64,000 nt of DNA from the NCBI GenBank assembly GCA_947503525.1, contig CANNEA010000009.1:1-64000 (forward strand). The letters are read 5' to 3'. The first letter of the stretch is position 1. Every line of letters starts with the position of its first letter. Origin of the DNA: an uncultured Carboxylicivirga sp. GTDB taxonomy: Bacteria; Bacteroidota; Bacteroidia; Bacteroidales; Marinilabiliaceae. Of this stretch, positions 39,047 to 48,741 are shown piece after piece. A program made the position numbers and the translations under genes. The notes under the pieces were generated by a model. It made no database searches. It saw only the letters and a program-made list of their open reading frames with translations, and was not told the DNA's origin.

Positions 39047-40867
39047 TTAATCTTTGGTCTCAATACAAGGAATCTCAAATGAAAAACGTGTCCCTTTAAC
39101 TGTTGAGAAATCAAGTTTTAACTGCCCTCCAAGCATTTCTGCCAGGTTCTGACTAATTGCTAATCCAAGTCCTGTACCGGGTATATTGAAGGTTTTTTTA
39201 TCCTTAACACGAACAAATCGTTCAAATATTTTGGCATGAAATTTTGAAGGTATTCCTACACCAGTATCACTAACATAGAAATTCAATTGATCAGGAAGAG
39301 GTCGTTCCAAGCCAAGAGTTATTGTTCCCCTTTTCGTAAACTTAACAGCATTATTCATTAAATTAGAAAGTATCTGCCTTAGCTTCACTTCATCTGTTTC
39401 TATGATACAATTATCAATGTTCGCTGCAATTAATATCTGCACTTGAATATGCTCCTTATCATAGTTGCGTAATAGCGATTTTGTGGTCATTTGCAGGTTT
39501 TCCATAAGCGCCTTGGTATTCACAGCACTCTTATTAATTGTAACCTGACCTGACTCTATCTTTGAGAAATCAACAATGTCATTAATAAGGTTTAAAAGGT
39601 GTACCCCATTATTTAGGATAATATTAGTAAAATCCTGAATTTCTGAAGCTACCAATCCTCCATGCTGTAGTATTTCAGCAAAACCCAATATGGCATTCAT
39701 CGGAGTACGAATTTCATGACTCATATTTGCTAAAAAGGAGGATTTAAGCATATCCGATTCTTCAGCTTTTTCTTTAGCTTTAATTAATGCTTCTTCAATT
39801 CTTTTACGTTCAGTTATATCATGAGTTATAGATAACACAACCTCTTTATCATTCAAGGTAAACTGGTGTGCATTAACTTCTACCGGAAAAACGCTTCCAT
39901 CCTTGCGTTGATGAAACACTTCAAAAGTTATTGTCTTTTTAAAATCAATATCCTTGAGTAAGCTCTTTTCCTGTTTTTTATAATCATTAGCCATTAGCTT
40001 ACCAGGAGTCATTGAACTTAAATCTTCAAGAGTATATCCGGTCATATTTGTGGCAGCCTGATTAGCCTCAATACAACCTCTTACTTTACCATTTGCATCC
40101 AATTCCCAAAGATAAATAGCCGCATTAGCCTGGTTAAAAAGCTGATGAAACTTTTCCTTCTCGATCTTTAACTCAATATTTATAGCCTGTTTATCCTGGA
40201 TTTCATTAAATAATAATTCGTTTATGCGTGTGAGTTCCGAGGTACGTTGCTTTACTTTATTTTCAAGGTTTCTATTTAATTTTGTTAATTGGTTAAGTAG
40301 GTCAAGCCTCTCCCACTTATCTCCAACCATCTTAACGAACTGATGAAATATCAACAAATCATTCCCAAAATTAGAATCGCTTCCCTCTTCATTAATAAAA
40401 ATAAAAAACCCCTTATCAATGCCATGATTCTCGAAAGAGAGTATTAGCACCTCATTGGGTTGTAATCTCTCCTCACTTATATGAAGTGTAATCCATTCTG
40501 GGTGATCAGCATATTTATACCTTAAGAAAGATTCATTGTGTATTGCGGATTGAAATTCTCGACTTAAGGTAAACAGAGGTTTTCCATGTTCAGAGGAATA
40601 AACAGAGCAATAACTTCCTAAAGTCTTATAGCTCTTTTTCTTTAAATGAATAGAAAAACATAATGGAATGCTTTTAAGGATGGATATTTTTTCAAGAAGG
40701 CCTCGCATTAACTCCACCGGTTGCGAAACAGTATCAAAACTTTCCGAAATTAAACCAAATAAAATTGTATCCTCAACTTGATTCGAAAGCGCATCATTTT
40801 CTTCCTCAAGTAGTTTGAGGCGTTCTTTCAACTCCTCCACACTTTTCTCTTCACCCTTAATATTCAT
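39047..40867 (-). CDS. PAS-domain sensor histidine kinase
   Basis: This is a 606-aa cytosolic kinase with no membrane helix. An N-terminal coiled coil (10-35) and a GAF-like region (about 36-190) precede a second coiled coil and a PAS domain at about 237-357 (ANQAATNMTGYTLEDL, VVLSITHDITERK). HisKA has His384 in NMSHEIRTPMNAILGF, and HATPase_c has N-box LMNNAVKFT, G1 DTGVGIP and G2 GTGLGLA. It has no receiver domain and no adjacent response regulator, so its partner is unknown. Its ATG lies directly after the stop of the alpha/beta hydrolase gene, implying translational coupling. Confidence 0.92.
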   Translation of the reverse strand: MNIKGEEKSVEELKERLKLLEEENDALSNQVEDTILFGLISESFDTVSQPVELMRGLLEKISILKSIPLCFSIHLKKKSYKTLGSYCSVYSSEHGKPLFTLSREFQSAIHNESFLRYKYADHPEWITLHISEERLQPNEVLILSFENHGIDKGFFIFINEEGSDSNFGNDLLIFHQFVKMVGDKWERLDLLNQLTKLNRNLENKVKQRTSELTRINELLFNEIQDKQAINIELKIEKEKFHQLFNQANAAIYLWELDANGKVRGCIEANQAATNMTGYTLEDLSSMTPGKLMANDYKKQEKSLLKDIDFKKTITFEVFHQRKDGSVFPVEVNAHQFTLNDKEVVLSITHDITERKRIEEALIKAKEKAEESDMLKSSFLANMSHEIRTPMNAILGFAEILQHGGLVASEIQDFTNIILNNGVHLLNLINDIVDFSKIESGQVTINKSAVNTKALMENLQMTTKSLLRNYDKEHIQVQILIAANIDNCIIETDEVKLRQILSNLMNNAVKFTKRGTITLGLERPLPDQLNFYVSDTGVGIPSKFHAKIFERFVRVKDKKTFNIPGTGLGLAISQNLAEMLGGQLKLDFSTVKGTRFSFEIPCIETKD

Positions 40868-41710
40868 TTATTTGCCTATGAATTCTAATATTAAATTTGC
40901 CAATAGTTTTGGTTCATCTTCCTGTATAAAATGTCCTCCGGTCCGTATTGATACTAATTTTGATCCATTTATGTTCTCATGTAACTTTTCACTTATTTTT
41001 CGACTTAAAAATATATCGGCTTCACCTCTTATTATCAAAACCGGCATTTTTAAAGCATGTATATCATCAATGATTTCCAATAGGTCATTATTATTTAAAC
41101 AATGGGCAAAATACAAGAAAGCCTTTCTACCTTCGGTGGTTTTCATGGGTTTCCAAAAATAATCCATGAGTTTATCATTGACATTACCTCTATTATAGAC
41201 TCCCCGGCTTACGATAAACTTGAAAACTCCTAAATCAAGTGAAGCCATTGCAAGTTGCCTTATTACAGGCGTACGCATTGAAATAATGGGCTGAACCGGC
41301 CAAAAATCATAAGCCACTGCGTTTATTAAAGTCAAACTTAGAATCTGATCAGGTCGATGAACTGCCATTATCTGTCCTATTCCACCACCAACATCGTGAC
41401 AAACCAAATGAATCTTTGTAAGCTCAAGCTTATCTATAAGTTCTAAAAGCATCCTGGAATGATTCTTAAGGGAATATGAATCATCAATATTTTTGCTCGA
41501 ATCTCCACATCCTGCCAAATCAACAGTGATTACATCATAATTTTCAATAAAACCTGGAATTACATTTCGCCAAATAAATGAATACGTGGTTATGCCATGT
41601 ATGAATAAGATGGGTTCGCCTTCTCCCATTCTATAATACACCAACTCTTGATGCTCAATAGCAATGGTATTTCTTTGTTCTGTGAGATCCATAAAGTCCT
41701 GTTGATGCAT
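40868..41710 (-). CDS. Alpha/beta hydrolase with an Asp nucleophile (HDxGG type)
   Basis: This 280-aa alpha/beta hydrolase has the oxyanion motif HG at 38-39 (LFIHGITTYSFIW) and a nucleophile elbow CHDVGGGIG with Asp106. The usual Ser is replaced by Asp, as in haloalkane dehalogenases and epoxide hydrolases. The catalytic His is in GGHFIQEDEP near 265. The residue after Asp106 is Val instead of the Trp of haloalkane dehalogenases, so dehalogenation is uncertain. There is no signal peptide, so it is cytosolic. It abuts the PAS kinase gene and is divergent from RND cassette 2. Confidence 0.88.
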   Translation of the reverse strand: MHQQDFMDLTEQRNTIAIEHQELVYYRMGEGEPILFIHGITTYSFIWRNVIPGFIENYDVITVDLAGCGDSSKNIDDSYSLKNHSRMLLELIDKLELTKIHLVCHDVGGGIGQIMAVHRPDQILSLTLINAVAYDFWPVQPIISMRTPVIRQLAMASLDLGVFKFIVSRGVYNRGNVNDKLMDYFWKPMKTTEGRKAFLYFAHCLNNNDLLEIIDDIHALKMPVLIIRGEADIFLSRKISEKLHENINGSKLVSIRTGGHFIQEDEPKLLANLILEFIGK

Positions 41711-41745
41711 ATGAATTTAGTGATTTTTTTCTTAAAACAGCAATC

Positions 41746-41763
41746 GCTCAACATGAGCGCTCA
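41746..41763. promoter_or_regulatory. Three clustered GCTCA/TGAGC half-sites
   Basis: GCTCA (41746-41750), TGAGC (41754-41758) and GCTCA (41759-41763) form two overlapping inverted repeats. One is the 12-bp palindrome ATGAGCGCTCAT at 41753-41764. They lie between the divergent hydrolase and RND adaptor genes and are a possible operator. No matching regulator is identified. Confidence 0.4.
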
Positions 41764-41949
41764 TTAATGATAATTCCACTACCAATTCATAAGATAGATC
41801 AAAGCATTTTAGAGCAGAATCGCATCGTTTATTTTTCAGGTTTCATCCATCCATTTTTCGGCTTCATCCTCTTTTTGTTTAGCAATAAAATATAAGCTGC
41901 AATTTTTGGAGTATCGTTTAGTTGAACAAGAAAAACATAACATAAAACC

Positions 41950-43056
41950 ATGAAAAAACTTATCATTATCGCAGTTAGTTTGGCAGTTGTTTTTGGCGGG
42001 GTATTCGCCGTTAAAGCGTTTACTCCTGAAAAGAAAACACAAGACAAAGAGATCGTAAAAAAAGGAATGCTTGTTGATGTGATGTACCCCGAGATTGGTG
42101 ACATTGAATATACTTATAGCGCCACTGGAAAAATAAGGGCAGTTGATCGTTTCGAAATATTCGCTCAGGTTGAAGGTCAACTTCTTCCAACCAGCACACG
42201 ATTTAAAGAAGGAATTACTTATAAGAAAGGCGAAATAATTCTTGAAGTTGACCAAAGGGAATATAACATGAGTTTATTAGCTCAGAAAAGTGACTTCATT
42301 ACACTTATTACATCAATTCTTCCTGATATCAAATCAGATTATCCTGATTCATATTCTACATGGAAAAACTATGTGCTTGAGTTAGACGTCAATGAATCAC
42401 TGGTTGATATCCCGGAGCCAAAGAGTGAACAAGAGAAGTTTTACTTGTATGGCAAAGGCATATATAAAAACTATTATAATGTGCGATCGGGAGAAGAAAA
42501 ACTACTAAAGTACACAATCAGAGCTCCTTTTAACGGAGTTGTATCTTCGGTTAGTGCTGAAGCGGGTACGGCAGTTCGCTCAGGATCGGAACTCGGCACA
42601 TTACTTAGTAATGAAGCTTATGATCTTGAAATTACGATCCCCCTCTCTTCCATGGGTAAAATTAGCGTTGGCACTCAGGCCAAACTGCACTCCACAGAAA
42701 TAGATACTGAATGGACCGGTAAAATAGTTCGCATTGGCGGAGATATAGATGAGCAATCACAAAGTGTAAAATTGTTTATCCGCACCAGTGGAAAAGAACT
42801 AAAGGAAGGCATGTATTTAACTGCCGACATTCAACAAGCTCCATTTTTGGGTACAATGAGTTTACCGCGCAAAATGATAAATGATCAGGACCAGCTTTAT
42901 ACAGTAGATAACAATCAACTTAAACAAATACAGGTTGAAGTATTGGCTCGCCAGGGCGATATAGCAATCATTAAAGGAATTGATGAAGGCACCGCTGTAC
43001 TTTCAACAGTTGTTAAAAGTGCTTATGATGGCATGCCGGTTAGATTAAATCAGTAG
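41950..43056 (+). CDS. RND periplasmic adaptor (RND cassette 2)
   Basis: This 368-aa membrane-fusion protein has an uncleaved N-terminal helix or signal (1-24, LIIIAVSLAVVFGGVFAV) but no lipobox, unlike the lipoprotein adaptor of cassette 1. The first lipoyl half is near 62-100 (FAQVEGQLLPTSTRFKEG), an alpha-hairpin at about 100-175 is helix-rich, and the second lipoyl half (YTIRAPFNGVVSSVSAEAGT) is near 192-211. Beta-barrel and MP domains follow to the end. It is the first gene of the plus-strand block of adaptor, pump, channel, kinase and regulator. Confidence 0.9.
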   Translation: MKKLIIIAVSLAVVFGGVFAVKAFTPEKKTQDKEIVKKGMLVDVMYPEIGDIEYTYSATGKIRAVDRFEIFAQVEGQLLPTSTRFKEGITYKKGEIILEVDQREYNMSLLAQKSDFITLITSILPDIKSDYPDSYSTWKNYVLELDVNESLVDIPEPKSEQEKFYLYGKGIYKNYYNVRSGEEKLLKYTIRAPFNGVVSSVSAEAGTAVRSGSELGTLLSNEAYDLEITIPLSSMGKISVGTQAKLHSTEIDTEWTGKIVRIGGDIDEQSQSVKLFIRTSGKELKEGMYLTADIQQAPFLGTMSLPRKMINDQDQLYTVDNNQLKQIQVEVLARQGDIAIIKGIDEGTAVLSTVVKSAYDGMPVRLNQ

Positions 43057-43128
43057 TCCAAATATATTATTTACAAGCTGCAATGAATTACGGATTGGCT
43101 GAAGATGGCCAACTTCAAAACAACAGTA

Positions 43129-46100
43129 ATGAAAAAACTTATTAGCTACTTTATAAAATTCCCCTTAGCGGTTAACCTGGTTATGGTTATGGCTTTTTTA
43201 CTTGGCCTATTATCACTAAATGGAATACAGAAAAACTTCTTCCCCAATGTAGGAAAACGCTTCATTTATGTAGACATACTTTATCCCGGTGCATCTCCTG
43301 AAGAAATTGAAGAAGGCGCCATTCTAAAAATTGAAGAGAACGTAAAAGGTCTTGAAGGCATGGAGCGTATCACTTCTGTTTCGAGAGAAAACAGTGGTTC
43401 TGTTTCAATTGAAATGCTGAAAGGCACCGATATGGATGAAGCCTTGATTAAGGTAAAGAACGAGGTTGAAAAAATTGCTTCTTTTCCGGTGGGAATTGAA
43501 TCGGTAACCACTTATAAGCATGACGATGTAAACTTTGCAATGAATTTTGTAGTTACTGCACGTGATGGTAAAACGGTTGATTTAAAAACTTTAAAGGAAA
43601 CAGCCAGAGAAATTGAGCATGATTTACTGCGCTTAGATGGCGTATCTAAAATAGAAATAGGTGGTTACCCCGACGAAGAAATTGCTGTACTACTAAAAGA
43701 GAACGCTATGGAGGCCTACCAAATGACCTTCAATGAAGTGGCTCAGGCGGTGGCGTCCAGCAATATAATAATGACTGGTGGAAGCATAAAAGATGGTAGT
43801 GAAGAATTTTTCATTAGGGTACGTAACAAGGCCTATCAGAGCGAAGGATTAGAAGACATTGTCATCCGTCAAACAGAAAGTGGCGGGATCATTCGTTTAA
43901 AAGATGTTGCTACTCTTAGCGACCGCTGGGCCGACACGCCTTCTGAGGTCAGATACAATGATGAAAAAGCAGTAGTGATAACAATTAGCAATACGTTTAG
44001 TGAAGATATTGTTAAAGCCACCGATGCAGTTAAAGCTTATATTTCAGATTTTAATTCCAGTCAAGATTATCTCGAAGCAGAGGTAATTCGAGACATGAGT
44101 AAGACACTGAACCAACGTATTGATCTGCTTCTGAATAATGGTATCGTAGGTATTTTGTTAGTCTTGCTATTTCTATCCTTATTCTTAAATCCCCGTGTAG
44201 CATTTTGGGTAGCGGTAGGTATTCCTTTCTCCTTCTTAGGCATGTTTATTTTCCTACCGGGCACAGTGGTTACGATAAATATGCTGTCGCTATTTGGCCT
44301 TATTCTCGTACTGGGAATATTAGTTGATGATGCCATTGTTGTAGCCGAGAATATATACCGACATCGCCAGTTGGGTAAAAATCCAATTAAAGCGGCTGTT
44401 GACGGCACTTTAGAGGTTACTCCTGCGGTACTCTCTGGTGTATTAACCACCATGTTGGCTTTTTCTACCTTCATTTTTCTTGATGGAAGTATGGGCGATA
44501 TGTTTAAGGAAATATCTATTGTGGTCATCTTAATTCTTTTTGTATCACTAATTGAAGGCTTAATTATATTGCCTGCACACATGGCTCACTCCAAAGCTTT
44601 AACTCCCGACAGTGGTAGTCAATGGAAAAAATACATGGGTTGGGCGGAAGCAGGATTATTGAAGTTCAGAAGCATCGTTTATAAACCTTTATTACGAACG
44701 GCTATAAACCATAAAGTCACAACCGTCTTTGTGTTTGTTGGGATGTTTGTTTTATCCATTAGCATGCTTAGAACCGGTATTGTAGGAAGTACATTTTTTC
44801 CGGAAGTTGAGGGCGATGATTTTACAATTTCATTAACTATGCCATCGGGTACAGATGAGTCGGTAACTCAGCGACAATTAGATAAAATATCAGCGGCTAT
44901 ATGGTCTGTTAATGAGGATATGCGAGAGTTTCAACCCAATAAAGCCGATATCATTGATCAAACCTTTCAACAGTTTATGGGTAGCGGAAGTAGTGCAACT
45001 ATGCAAGTTACTTTGTTAGATTCTGAAATACGCGATACACCAACCTCTGAAGTCATAAGCAATATTCGTAAAAAACTGGGAGATATTCCCGGTGCTGAAG
45101 GATTGGAGTTTGCCGCTTTTAATCCATTTGGAAAAGCTTTAAAAATATCACTTTTAGGTGATGATAATGATGTTCTTCAAAAAGCTAAAGAAGAACTCAA
45201 ATTGGAGCTACAAAACATGCCTGAGTTAAGTGATGTAACCGATAATTCGCCAATTGGTTATCGTGAAATAGAAGTTGAACTAAAGCCTAAAGCACATCAC
45301 CTTGATGTTACACTTCAAGACGTAATATCGCAAGTGCGTGAAGCCTTCTTCGGAAATGAAGTACAGCGTTTGCAGCGTGGAAAAGATGAAGTAAAAGTAT
45401 GGGTAAAATATAGTGATGACAACAGAACTTCAATCGGACAGTTGGAAAACATGAAGATTCGCCTGAATAATGGAATTGCTTATCCTCTTTCAGAACTGGC
45501 TACTTTAAAAACGGTTAATGGCGTTGCAAATATAAGTCATCTTGATTTTGACCGCGAAGTACAGCTCGAAGCCAACCAAACTGATCCTACCTCTTCACTG
45601 CCTTTAATATTAGGGAAGATTGAAAAGGAGGTTCTGGTTGATTTATATGCCAAATACCCCGGAATAGTAGCGTCATATGATGGTCAAAAACGCGAAAGTG
45701 ATAAGGTGTTGAACTCAGCTTCAACAGTCATTCCAATCATTTTATTACTCATGTTTGCAATTGTTATTTTCACGCTTCGATCGGTTAGTCAATCTGCATT
45801 GGTTTACCTAATGATACCATTGAGTTTAGTTGGTGTTATTATAGGCCATTGGATTCACGGAATGAGTTTTAGTTTGATGTCAGCCATGGGTGTCATTGCT
45901 CTGGTTGGTGTAATGATCAATGATGGTTTGGTTTTAATTAATGGTTTTAACATCAACCTCAAAGAAGGCATGCCTTTAAAAGAAGCCTTATTCGAGGCTG
46001 GCATATCGCGTTTTCGTCCTATTCTTTTAACCACCTTAACAACCATAGCCGGAATGGCGCCAATGCTTTTAGAAACCAGTATGCAGGCTAAATTCCTAAT

Positions 46101-46293
46101 TCCTATGGCCATCTCGTTATGTTATGGTATGGCAATGGCGACAACCACAACCTTATTTCTTCTTCCTGTATTACTGTTATCAGTTAATAGTTTTAAGGTG
46201 AAGTTTAACACATTAATCCTAGGTAAAAAAGTGAGCAGAGAAGAAGTTGAATCTGCAATTAAAGAAATGAAATATCAGTATGAAGACAATTAA
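43129..46293 (+). CDS. RND efflux transporter permease (RND cassette 2)
   Basis: This is an inner-membrane RND pump of 1054 aa from the ATG at 43129. An in-frame ATG at 43105 adds eight residues. Topology is standard: TM1 (about 14-35), large periplasmic loops, and TM4 with GILVDDAIVVAEN in which the proton-relay Asp pair (Asp400/Asp401) is intact, unlike the Asp-Asn of cassette 1. The second half ends in a polar tail (VESAIKEMKYQYEDN). Its 3' end overlaps the TolC-like gene by 14 bp, so the two are translationally coupled. Confidence 0.95.
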   Translation: MKKLISYFIKFPLAVNLVMVMAFLLGLLSLNGIQKNFFPNVGKRFIYVDILYPGASPEEIEEGAILKIEENVKGLEGMERITSVSRENSGSVSIEMLKGTDMDEALIKVKNEVEKIASFPVGIESVTTYKHDDVNFAMNFVVTARDGKTVDLKTLKETAREIEHDLLRLDGVSKIEIGGYPDEEIAVLLKENAMEAYQMTFNEVAQAVASSNIIMTGGSIKDGSEEFFIRVRNKAYQSEGLEDIVIRQTESGGIIRLKDVATLSDRWADTPSEVRYNDEKAVVITISNTFSEDIVKATDAVKAYISDFNSSQDYLEAEVIRDMSKTLNQRIDLLLNNGIVGILLVLLFLSLFLNPRVAFWVAVGIPFSFLGMFIFLPGTVVTINMLSLFGLILVLGILVDDAIVVAENIYRHRQLGKNPIKAAVDGTLEVTPAVLSGVLTTMLAFSTFIFLDGSMGDMFKEISIVVILILFVSLIEGLIILPAHMAHSKALTPDSGSQWKKYMGWAEAGLLKFRSIVYKPLLRTAINHKVTTVFVFVGMFVLSISMLRTGIVGSTFFPEVEGDDFTISLTMPSGTDESVTQRQLDKISAAIWSVNEDMREFQPNKADIIDQTFQQFMGSGSSATMQVTLLDSEIRDTPTSEVISNIRKKLGDIPGAEGLEFAAFNPFGKALKISLLGDDNDVLQKAKEELKLELQNMPELSDVTDNSPIGYREIEVELKPKAHHLDVTLQDVISQVREAFFGNEVQRLQRGKDEVKVWVKYSDDNRTSIGQLENMKIRLNNGIAYPLSELATLKTVNGVANISHLDFDREVQLEANQTDPTSSLPLILGKIEKEVLVDLYAKYPGIVASYDGQKRESDKVLNSASTVIPIILLLMFAIVIFTLRSVSQSALVYLMIPLSLVGVIIGHWIHGMSFSLMSAMGVIALVGVMINDGLVLINGFNINLKEGMPLKEALFEAGISRFRPILLTTLTTIAGMAPMLLETSMQAKFLIPMAISLCYGMAMATTTTLFLLPVLLLSVNSFKVKFNTLILGKKVSREEVESAIKEMKYQYEDN

Positions 46294-47611
46294 ATATATT
46301 CTAAGCATTAGCCTAATGCTCGCTCTTGCAAAGCTAAATGCCCAGGAACAAATTGAGCCAACAGATAAAATATCTTTATCAAGAGCCGTTGAGATAGCAA
46401 TGCTAAATAACTATGATTTAAAAATTGCTACCAACGAGTTAAAAAAGGCAGATAACAGCAATTCAATTGGTAATGCGGGTTTGCTGCCTTCACTGACGCT
46501 CAATGGTGGATTCGATTATGGCTTTAACGACACTGAAATGGAATTTGCAGGAGGAGATTCCGAAGTCATCAAGATAGATAATGCAGAATCATTTACTTAT
46601 AGTGGAAATGTACGAATGGACTATACACTGTTTGATGGTTTTGGCAATGTGTATACTTACAAAAAATTGCAAGGACAAAATGAGCGACAGCAAACACTTT
46701 TCCGACAGCAAACCGAACAAACCATTGTTGAGGTGGCAGAAAAATATTACGAAGTTTGCCGTGCTCAACAAAACCTGAATTTGGCGAAAAAATCAATGGA
46801 AATTTCTCGTGAAAGAGTTCAAAAAGCCATCCATAAAAAAGCCTATGGGCAAGCCAATCAATTGGATGTTTTAAATGCTGAAGTGGACATGAATTCAGAT
46901 AGCACCATCATCTTACAAACGGAACAAGCATTTCTGCGTTCCATTAAGGACCTGAATGTGGTACTTGGCGTTGATGTTCAAACCGAATACCAAGTGGATG
47001 ATGCCATTAACTTTAGAGATGATTTTACAGCTGACGCGGTAATAAGTGGAGCCATGCTTAATAATTCGGGAATGATTGCTCAAGAGCAACAAGAAGACAT
47101 TTCTAATTTGGATCTTAAAATTACCAATGCTCAAAAATACCCGACGCTTTCAGCCTATGGTCAGTATGGTTATAACAGGCAAAACAGTGATGCCGGACAA
47201 GTTTTATACAATCAAAATTTAGGTACATCGGCAGGTCTATCTCTTAAATTTAACGTATTTAACGGCAGGCAGCAGCGTACAAAAGAAAAAAATGCGATGT
47301 TGGATTTAAACTCACAACAAGAGCGTAGTCTTCAGTTAAAATCTGAGCTGGAACGTGATGCAACCAATGCCTATACCGATTACATTTATAAACGTCGTAT
47401 CGCTGAATTACAAGAAACAAGTGTAAAACAAGCTCAACTTAATTTTGAACAAACACAAGAAATGTATGAACTCGGAAGAGTGACTTCAATTGAGTTTCGT
47501 ACGGCACAACAAAACTTGTTGGATGTTGCTGCTAATTTTAATGATGCAAGATTTACGGCCAAAGTTGCTGAGTTTTACCTCATGCAATTAACAGGTGAAT
47601 TGATCAACTAA
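46280..47611 (+). CDS. TolC-family outer-membrane efflux channel (RND cassette 2)
   Basis: This 443-aa outer-membrane channel has a signal peptide at 1-21 (ALAKLNAQ). The first OEP half begins at KISLSRAVEIAMLNNYDLKI and the second includes YPTLSAYGQYGYNRQ (near 290) and ELGRVTSIEFRTAQQNLLDV (about 397-416). It starts 14 bp inside the RND permease gene and is followed, after an 86-bp gap with a palindrome, by the LytS/LytTR pair. Confidence 0.92.
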   Translation: MKTIKYILSISLMLALAKLNAQEQIEPTDKISLSRAVEIAMLNNYDLKIATNELKKADNSNSIGNAGLLPSLTLNGGFDYGFNDTEMEFAGGDSEVIKIDNAESFTYSGNVRMDYTLFDGFGNVYTYKKLQGQNERQQTLFRQQTEQTIVEVAEKYYEVCRAQQNLNLAKKSMEISRERVQKAIHKKAYGQANQLDVLNAEVDMNSDSTIILQTEQAFLRSIKDLNVVLGVDVQTEYQVDDAINFRDDFTADAVISGAMLNNSGMIAQEQQEDISNLDLKITNAQKYPTLSAYGQYGYNRQNSDAGQVLYNQNLGTSAGLSLKFNVFNGRQQRTKEKNAMLDLNSQQERSLQLKSELERDATNAYTDYIYKRRIAELQETSVKQAQLNFEQTQEMYELGRVTSIEFRTAQQNLLDVAANFNDARFTAKVAEFYLMQLTGELIN

Positions 47612-47619
47612 ATGTAATG

Positions 47620-47635
47620 TCATATCTAGATATGA
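47620..47635. promoter_or_regulatory. 16-bp perfect palindrome between TolC-like and kinase genes
   Basis: TCATATCTAGATATGA is a perfect inverted repeat 9 bp after the TolC-like stop and 62 bp before the kinase start. It has no T-run, so it looks like a protein-binding site or small hairpin and not a terminator. Confidence 0.4.
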
Positions 47636-47697
47636 ATGCCAAGAAAGAGCTTAATAAAACATTTTGCGTAATTTGCAATGTCGACTAAAACAGCAAT

Positions 47698-48741
47698 ATG
47701 ATCAACTTAAAAACCAAATATAAATTTTTACTGGTACCGTTTATTACCTTCTTGCTGGCATTCATATCTATCATGTTAATGATTTTATTTGAATACCGTA
47801 GTTTTGAAGATTTTAATCAAATGCCGTTTGATCGAATGATTGTATCATTCTTTGAAACTCTGATATTGGTATTTATTTATAATTTCTTTGTTCGCAAGTT
47901 TAACCGCTTTATGCCCTGGAAAAAGAGCTGGCTACTTAGATTCTTACTTGATTTATTGCTGGTTGTATCCTTTACTTCAATAGTTATTTTTACTGTTAAT
48001 ACTGCTCTTAAATTAGGCTTCATACCAGAACATGATGGTCATCAACAAAAACACTTTTTACTCTATATCATACCACTATTTGTTAGTTCTCTTTTCCTGC
48101 TTATTGTTGAAATGATTATCGAATTGGAAGAACGCAACGCAATGGAACATAAGATCTCAGCATTGGAGAAAGAACAATTAAACACCAAGTACAGTGCCCT
48201 AAAAGAGCAACTTGATCATCATTTCTTATTTAATAATCTAAGTGTACTATCATCACTTATATACGAAAGCACCGAAAAAGCAGATAAATTCATACAAGAC
48301 TTTGCTGCCATATATAGGTATGTTCTTTCAATTAACAAACAAGATTTGGTAACGCTTCAGGAAGAGTTGGATTTTATTAAAACCTATTTAAACTTATATA
48401 AATTTAGATTTGAAGAAGGACTTTCATACAGGCTAGTAAACATTGATACGAACAGTAAACACAGATTGCCTCCTCTAACACTTCAACTATTGGTAGAAAA
48501 TGCAATTAAACACAATATAATGTCACGCAATGAGCCGCTCAATATTGAAATTTACATAGATGAAAATGCACTAATTGTAGCTAACAATTTGCAAATTAAA
48601 AGTGATGTTCCGTCTACAACAACCGGACAAAGTAATCTGGTTGAGAAATACCTGCTACTGGGGCAAAAGGCTCCTGAATTTAAAATTGAGAACGACTATT
48701 ATTCTGCACGTATTCCACTAATTGAACCCACCAATGATTAA
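47698..48741 (+). CDS. LytS-type sensor histidine kinase with altered H-box (RND cassette 2)
   Basis: This 347-aa membrane kinase has about four TM helices over 10-142, a linker coiled coil (145-170) and the His_kinase/HATPase region (170-345; QLLVENAIKHN near 262). The usual NPHFLFN box is changed to LDHHFLFNNL: the acceptor His175 is present, but the preceding Asn-Pro is Asp-His. The cassette 1 kinase keeps the canonical NPHFLFN. The C-terminal G-box is also short (STTTGQSNLVEKYLLL). The protein may still signal, but it is a divergent member. It overlaps the response regulator gene by 8 bp. Confidence 0.88.
   Translation: MINLKTKYKFLLVPFITFLLAFISIMLMILFEYRSFEDFNQMPFDRMIVSFFETLILVFIYNFFVRKFNRFMPWKKSWLLRFLLDLLLVVSFTSIVIFTVNTALKLGFIPEHDGHQQKHFLLYIIPLFVSSLFLLIVEMIIELEERNAMEHKISALEKEQLNTKYSALKEQLDHHFLFNNLSVLSSLIYESTEKADKFIQDFAAIYRYVLSINKQDLVTLQEELDFIKTYLNLYKFRFEEGLSYRLVNIDTNSKHRLPPLTLQLLVENAIKHNIMSRNEPLNIEIYIDENALIVANNLQIKSDVPSTTTGQSNLVEKYLLLGQKAPEFKIENDYYSARIPLIEPTND

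Noticed and set aside
44067-44582. 171-aa minus-strand ORF inside the RND permease of cassette 2
   Set aside because: It is antisense to the TM region of the pump and its Ser/Thr/Ile/Lys-rich sequence mirrors the sense codons.
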